Source: Bromus sterilis (lineage: Eukaryota > Streptophyta > Magnoliopsida > Poales > Poaceae). From it: 64,000 nucleotides of DNA. Within the stretch, counting starts at the first letter, position 1. Each line of letters starts with the position of its first letter. The position numbers and the translations under genes are program-made. The notes under the pieces were generated by a model. It searched no databases and was not told the origin of the DNA. It was given only the letters and a program-made list of their open reading frames with translations. This document shows, piece after piece, positions 60,549 through 64,000 of the stretch. The DNA lies in contig OX465598.1 in assembly GCA_950022295.1 (NCBI GenBank), forward strand, positions 180,973,501 to 181,037,500, in the 5' to 3' direction.

Positions 60549-62275
60549 CCGGTTCCGGTTTACCGACAGAGCTCTTATTGAAATGGCCATAACTATGCTT
60601 GCTGAATACAAGACTCCTATAAGGTTCTGGTCTGAAACAATTCACACTGCATGCCATATCATCAACAAGGTTTATCTCCACAAGTTTCTGAAGAAAAATT
60701 CACATGATCTTACCTCTGGTAACAAATGAAATGTATCTTACCTTAGGGTGTTTGGTGCTCCATGCTTTATTAGAGATATGAATAATAGCTCCAAGTTTGC
60801 CCCTAAGTACCATGACGGTTTTCTCTTAGGCTATGTCTCAAATTCTGACACTTACAGAGGGTACAACTCCCATTTTGGTACAACTCACAAAAGGAGATTT
60901 ACCTCATAATCTAGATGAACCTCCTTTGGATGAAGTAATCAGGTCTATGGCTATCGGAGGTATTTTTCCTGTTCAAGCTATCCCTCGTCGAGAAGATAGG
61001 GATGATGATGATCCAATGTTCCCACACATAGCCTGGGGCGCTGGAGATCAAAATCCTGAAGACAATGGTGGACAGGAAGAAGAAGAAGAAGCCATGAACA
61101 AAGAAAATGGTGAACCCGAAGGACAAGCTGATTCCGAAGGACAAGCTAATCCCGAAGGACGAGCTGATCCCGAAGGAAATCCCGAGCCACAAACAAACCA
61201 ATTAGCAATATCTTGATTTCAAAGAAGAGTAGACGTTGAATCGATCCTCGAAGACATTCGTCAACCAGGTCGTCCCACTACTCGATCTCGTACTTGTTTG
61301 GATAACTCTTCTGGAAATTTCTCGTTTATCTCCATGCTAGAACCGTCGAAATTTGATGAAGCTATGAAGGACTCAGACTGGTTAAATTCTATGCATGAAG
61401 AACTTCATCAGTTCAAGAGAAACAAAGTATGGTCCCTCATCGAAAGACCTGATACAAAGAAGCATCATATCATTGGTACAAAGTGGATTTTTCGCAACAA
61501 GCAAGATGAAGATGGTATTGTGGTAAGAAACAAAGCTCGACTGGTTGCACAAGGTTACACCCAAATCGAAGGTATTGACTTTGGTGAGACCTATGCTCCA
61601 GTTGCTTTCCTTGAATTCATCGAGTTATGCTTGCATTTACAAATTCCAATGGTGTATTGCTATATCTAATGGCTGTCAAAAGTGCATTTCTTAACGGTGA
61701 AATCAAAGAAGAAGTGTATGTTATGCAGCCATCAGGTTTTGAAGACTCGAAGAATCATGATATGGTGTACAGGATACACAAGGCTCTTTATGGGTTAAAG
61801 CAAGCACCTCATGCTTGGTATGAAACTCTAAAGGACTTTCTCCTCAAGAAGGGCTTCAAAACAGGAACAACTGACCCTACTCGTTTCACTCATGCATATA
61901 ATAATGATCTTTTTGTGTGTCAAATTTATGTGGGTGATATTATCTTTGGTTGTACTAACCCTGATATCAGCGAAGAATTTGCTCGAATGATTTCGAAGAA
62001 ATATAAAATTTCTATGATGGTTGAAGTGAAGTTCTTTCTCCTACTTCAAATCTGTCAACAAATGAATGGGACTTTCAACTCACAAGAGAAGTATCTCATG
62101 GATTGCCTGAAGAAGTTTGGTCTCGTTGATTACAAAACTATCAAGACACCAATGCCTACGAATGTGCACTTAGATGCAGACGAGAAGGGCAAACCTTTCG
62201 ATCAAAATAAATATCGATGGATGATCGGTTCGCTTATTTACCTTTGTCTCAGGGGCAATCCCGCGTGTGTGATGT
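60549..62275 (+). pseudogene. SIRE/Maximus-type Copia pol fragment, unit B
   Basis: Same extent, same frameshift near 61630 and same YVGD as unit A, so these defects predate the duplication. It differs in having LMAVKSAFLNG, where unit A keeps the catalytic Asp (LMDVK). A 127-codon frame (60833-61216) is open here because a TAG found in unit A (53999-54001) is TGG. It carries an acidic repeat of EGQADSEGQANPEGRADPEG type, part of the linker between integrase and RT. Confidence 0.85.
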
Positions 62276-63295
62276 TCTCGAGTGCGCACGCGAAACACAA
62301 TGGAGCCCGTCGACGATGGGACACGCTAGGGTTTACCTAGGTTCGGGTTGTCCGGAGACTAAAGGCCCTACTCCAGCTTGTCTGGATTGCTTGATGATAA
62401 TTACAATAGCGGGAGTGCTTTCCGGAAGGAAAGGGCTGTTCCTCGCGTATCAGTGGGTTTTTCAGAGGGTATCGAACCTTTCTTTCGGTGGCCCGGGCCT
62501 CCCTTTTATAGATGAAGGGGTCACCACAGTGGCTCTTTCCACGCGAGGCTTGCTTTGGCGGTGGTGTAGCAGGTGTCGATGCAGCGCTACTTCCGGGAAG
62601 GACGCGTGGCGGGGTGCCGCTATAACTGTCGTGTCGTTGTCCGGACCCATAGCACGTACGAGGAGCGAATGGGATCAAAGGCACCGCTGTAAACGCTTCC
62701 CCCTTGACCAGGGAGAAGCGCATTAAATGCACCTTGGAACATTCCGCAGGTGGTGGGCCATGCTTGTCCCCCACCGCTTAAGGAAAGTGGTGGGTAGGTT
62801 CGTTTCCGGGAGGCGCCACGGCGATGTCTTTCTGGATGAGCTAAAGGCGCCTGATGCAGGATCTTCTCCGGAAAAGTTGGTGAGGTTCCCGGGTAAATGG
62901 AGCGAGCTTCTATCCTCCGACAGTAGCCCCCTTGCCTGTCTTGGCGTAGGTGGGATGTCCGGGAGCCAAGTCAGGCATGATGTTTTCGGGAAACCAAACA
63001 GTCAAGGAGCACGCGTGCTCGTGACCTCCTGGAAGGCGAGCGCTGACGCATGGCGGTTATGGAGACCAGGGAACGCCACGACCCGAAGCTCAAGGAGGAG
63101 TAACGGTGGTAGTTAACATTCCGCCCCCGCGTGGGTATTTATTTCTGAAATCGTTGAGCCGGTCACACATTCATTGGCAGTTGCTTTCTTCCTCCGTCGG
63201 GCTATAAGCGCGTATGCAATGGCTCCCAAGCTTTGGAACCGCGCTCCCTCGTCCAGCGATGACGACAACCCATCGACGCTCCGCGGGGGCGGGCC
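62276..63295 (-). mobile_element. LTR-like block 2, unit B
   Basis: Copy of 55241-56267. The C run is interrupted and short (CCGCCCCC at 63121). Confidence 0.5.
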
Positions 63296-64000
63296 TGTAA
63301 GACCCAATATGCGGTACTGTTCCAGATCTAGATGTTTCCATCCAGATCCGGGGACGAAGCACATATCGGTCCCACCGCGACATATGACAATGCCATATGC
63401 CCTGCATTTCCAACATGATATCACAACATTACAGCTACAAGGATACAACATCTCATACAATTAGCATACAACTGCCTTAAATACATTACATCAGCGGAAG
63501 ATACATGTCTGAGTACAGACTACAATCAAATGCCTTGTGGCAATGAGAAAAAGACATCGCTCCCATAACCACACAGGTCCAGGCCCTCCGTCGGGATCCG
63601 CCTAACTAGTCGTCGTCGAGTATTTACGTGAAACGTCGATCACCATACCTATTGTCGATCAAGAACCCTGAAAAGAGTTTGGGGGTAGTATCATGAGTAC
63701 AGAAGTACTCAGCATCCAACTGTAGTGGTCAACTGACACACCAAGGACTTCATCACTCGTCATTCTAGGATAACTAGTAGTTCACGGTAAGGATGGGGTA
63801 AGAGGTGAGGTTGCTGCCGAGTAGCATTTATAAAGTGGCTAACAATCTAGAGAGTAAGATGAGAAGCCAAGCATTCGATGAGGAATAACCTCCAACAAGT
63901 CTGCTATCAGCTACATACGCAAACATAACACCTATCATATCCTTATCCTCCCCTTCGCATCCTGACAAAGAAGAAGCAGTCAAGTCACACACACATTGAT
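63296..64000 (-). mobile_element. Minus-strand LTR of the array family, unit B (partial)
   Basis: Begins TGTAAGACCCAATATGCGG at 63296 and continues to the end of the window, matching 56268 onward almost base for base. Confidence 0.85.

Larger units (their letters stand above)
59715..64000. repeat. Tandem duplication, unit B (partial)
   Basis: Second copy of the unit starting at 52681, running out of the window. Differences include a shorter C run (63121 region), single-base changes and a one-base indel near 59750. The bases left of TGATGAAG are unrelated to those left of unit A. Confidence 0.92.

Overview
This window looks like intergenic heterochromatin from a grass, most likely Triticeae (wheat, barley, rye or Aegilops). 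The main reasons are the type of nested LTR retrotransposons, a BARE1/Angela-like Copia element, an Athila-type gypsy with the TGATACGTC LTR class, and a Caspar-like CACTA end (CACTACTAGAGAAAAG). I found no intact host gene. Nearly every base belongs to a mobile element or its debris. Family names are recognised from memory; I ran no database search.

Region 1 (1-24055) is a head-to-tail tandem array on the + strand. Each unit is one very long LTR (about 3774 bp, TGTAA...TTACA) followed by a 605-bp internal segment that starts with an initiator-Met primer binding site (TGGTATCAGAGCC). The layout is therefore LTR-int-LTR-int-LTR, with a period of 4379 then 4376 bp. The left five units are almost identical. 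The units at the right edge are more diverged, one carries a deletion of about 460 bp, and the last is cut off. Single-base variants alternate between neighbouring units.

Region 2 (24045-33845) is a broken gag-protease gypsy element (+), joined to the array inside a shared 11-bp word. Its 3' LTR is split by a solo copy of the same long-LTR family (28582-32711) with a perfect 5-bp target-site duplication, CCCTC. The U3 part of this solo LTR has been replaced by an unrelated GC-rich block with a TATA box and telo-box-like motifs.

Region 3 (33846-43275) holds an AT-rich LTR fragment (-), a decayed Tat-like gypsy gag-pro-RT-RNaseH (-), a truncated CACTA transposon (-) with a TNP2 transposase relic and hairpin-forming subterminal repeats, and a B3-domain gene relic (+).

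Region 4 (43276-51752) is a full-length Copia element (-) with two 1631-bp LTRs. Its polyprotein is broken by a single-base frameshift and its integrase lacks one zinc-binding His.

Region 5 (51753-64000) holds leader-like sequence and then a 7.03-kb unit present twice in tandem (52681-59714 and 59715 to the window end). Each unit carries two LTR-like blocks around a SIRE/Maximus-type Copia pol fragment, followed by a minus-strand member of the long-LTR family. The elements do not form a pathway. The record is one of nested insertion, LTR-LTR recombination, illegitimate recombination and segmental tandem duplication.
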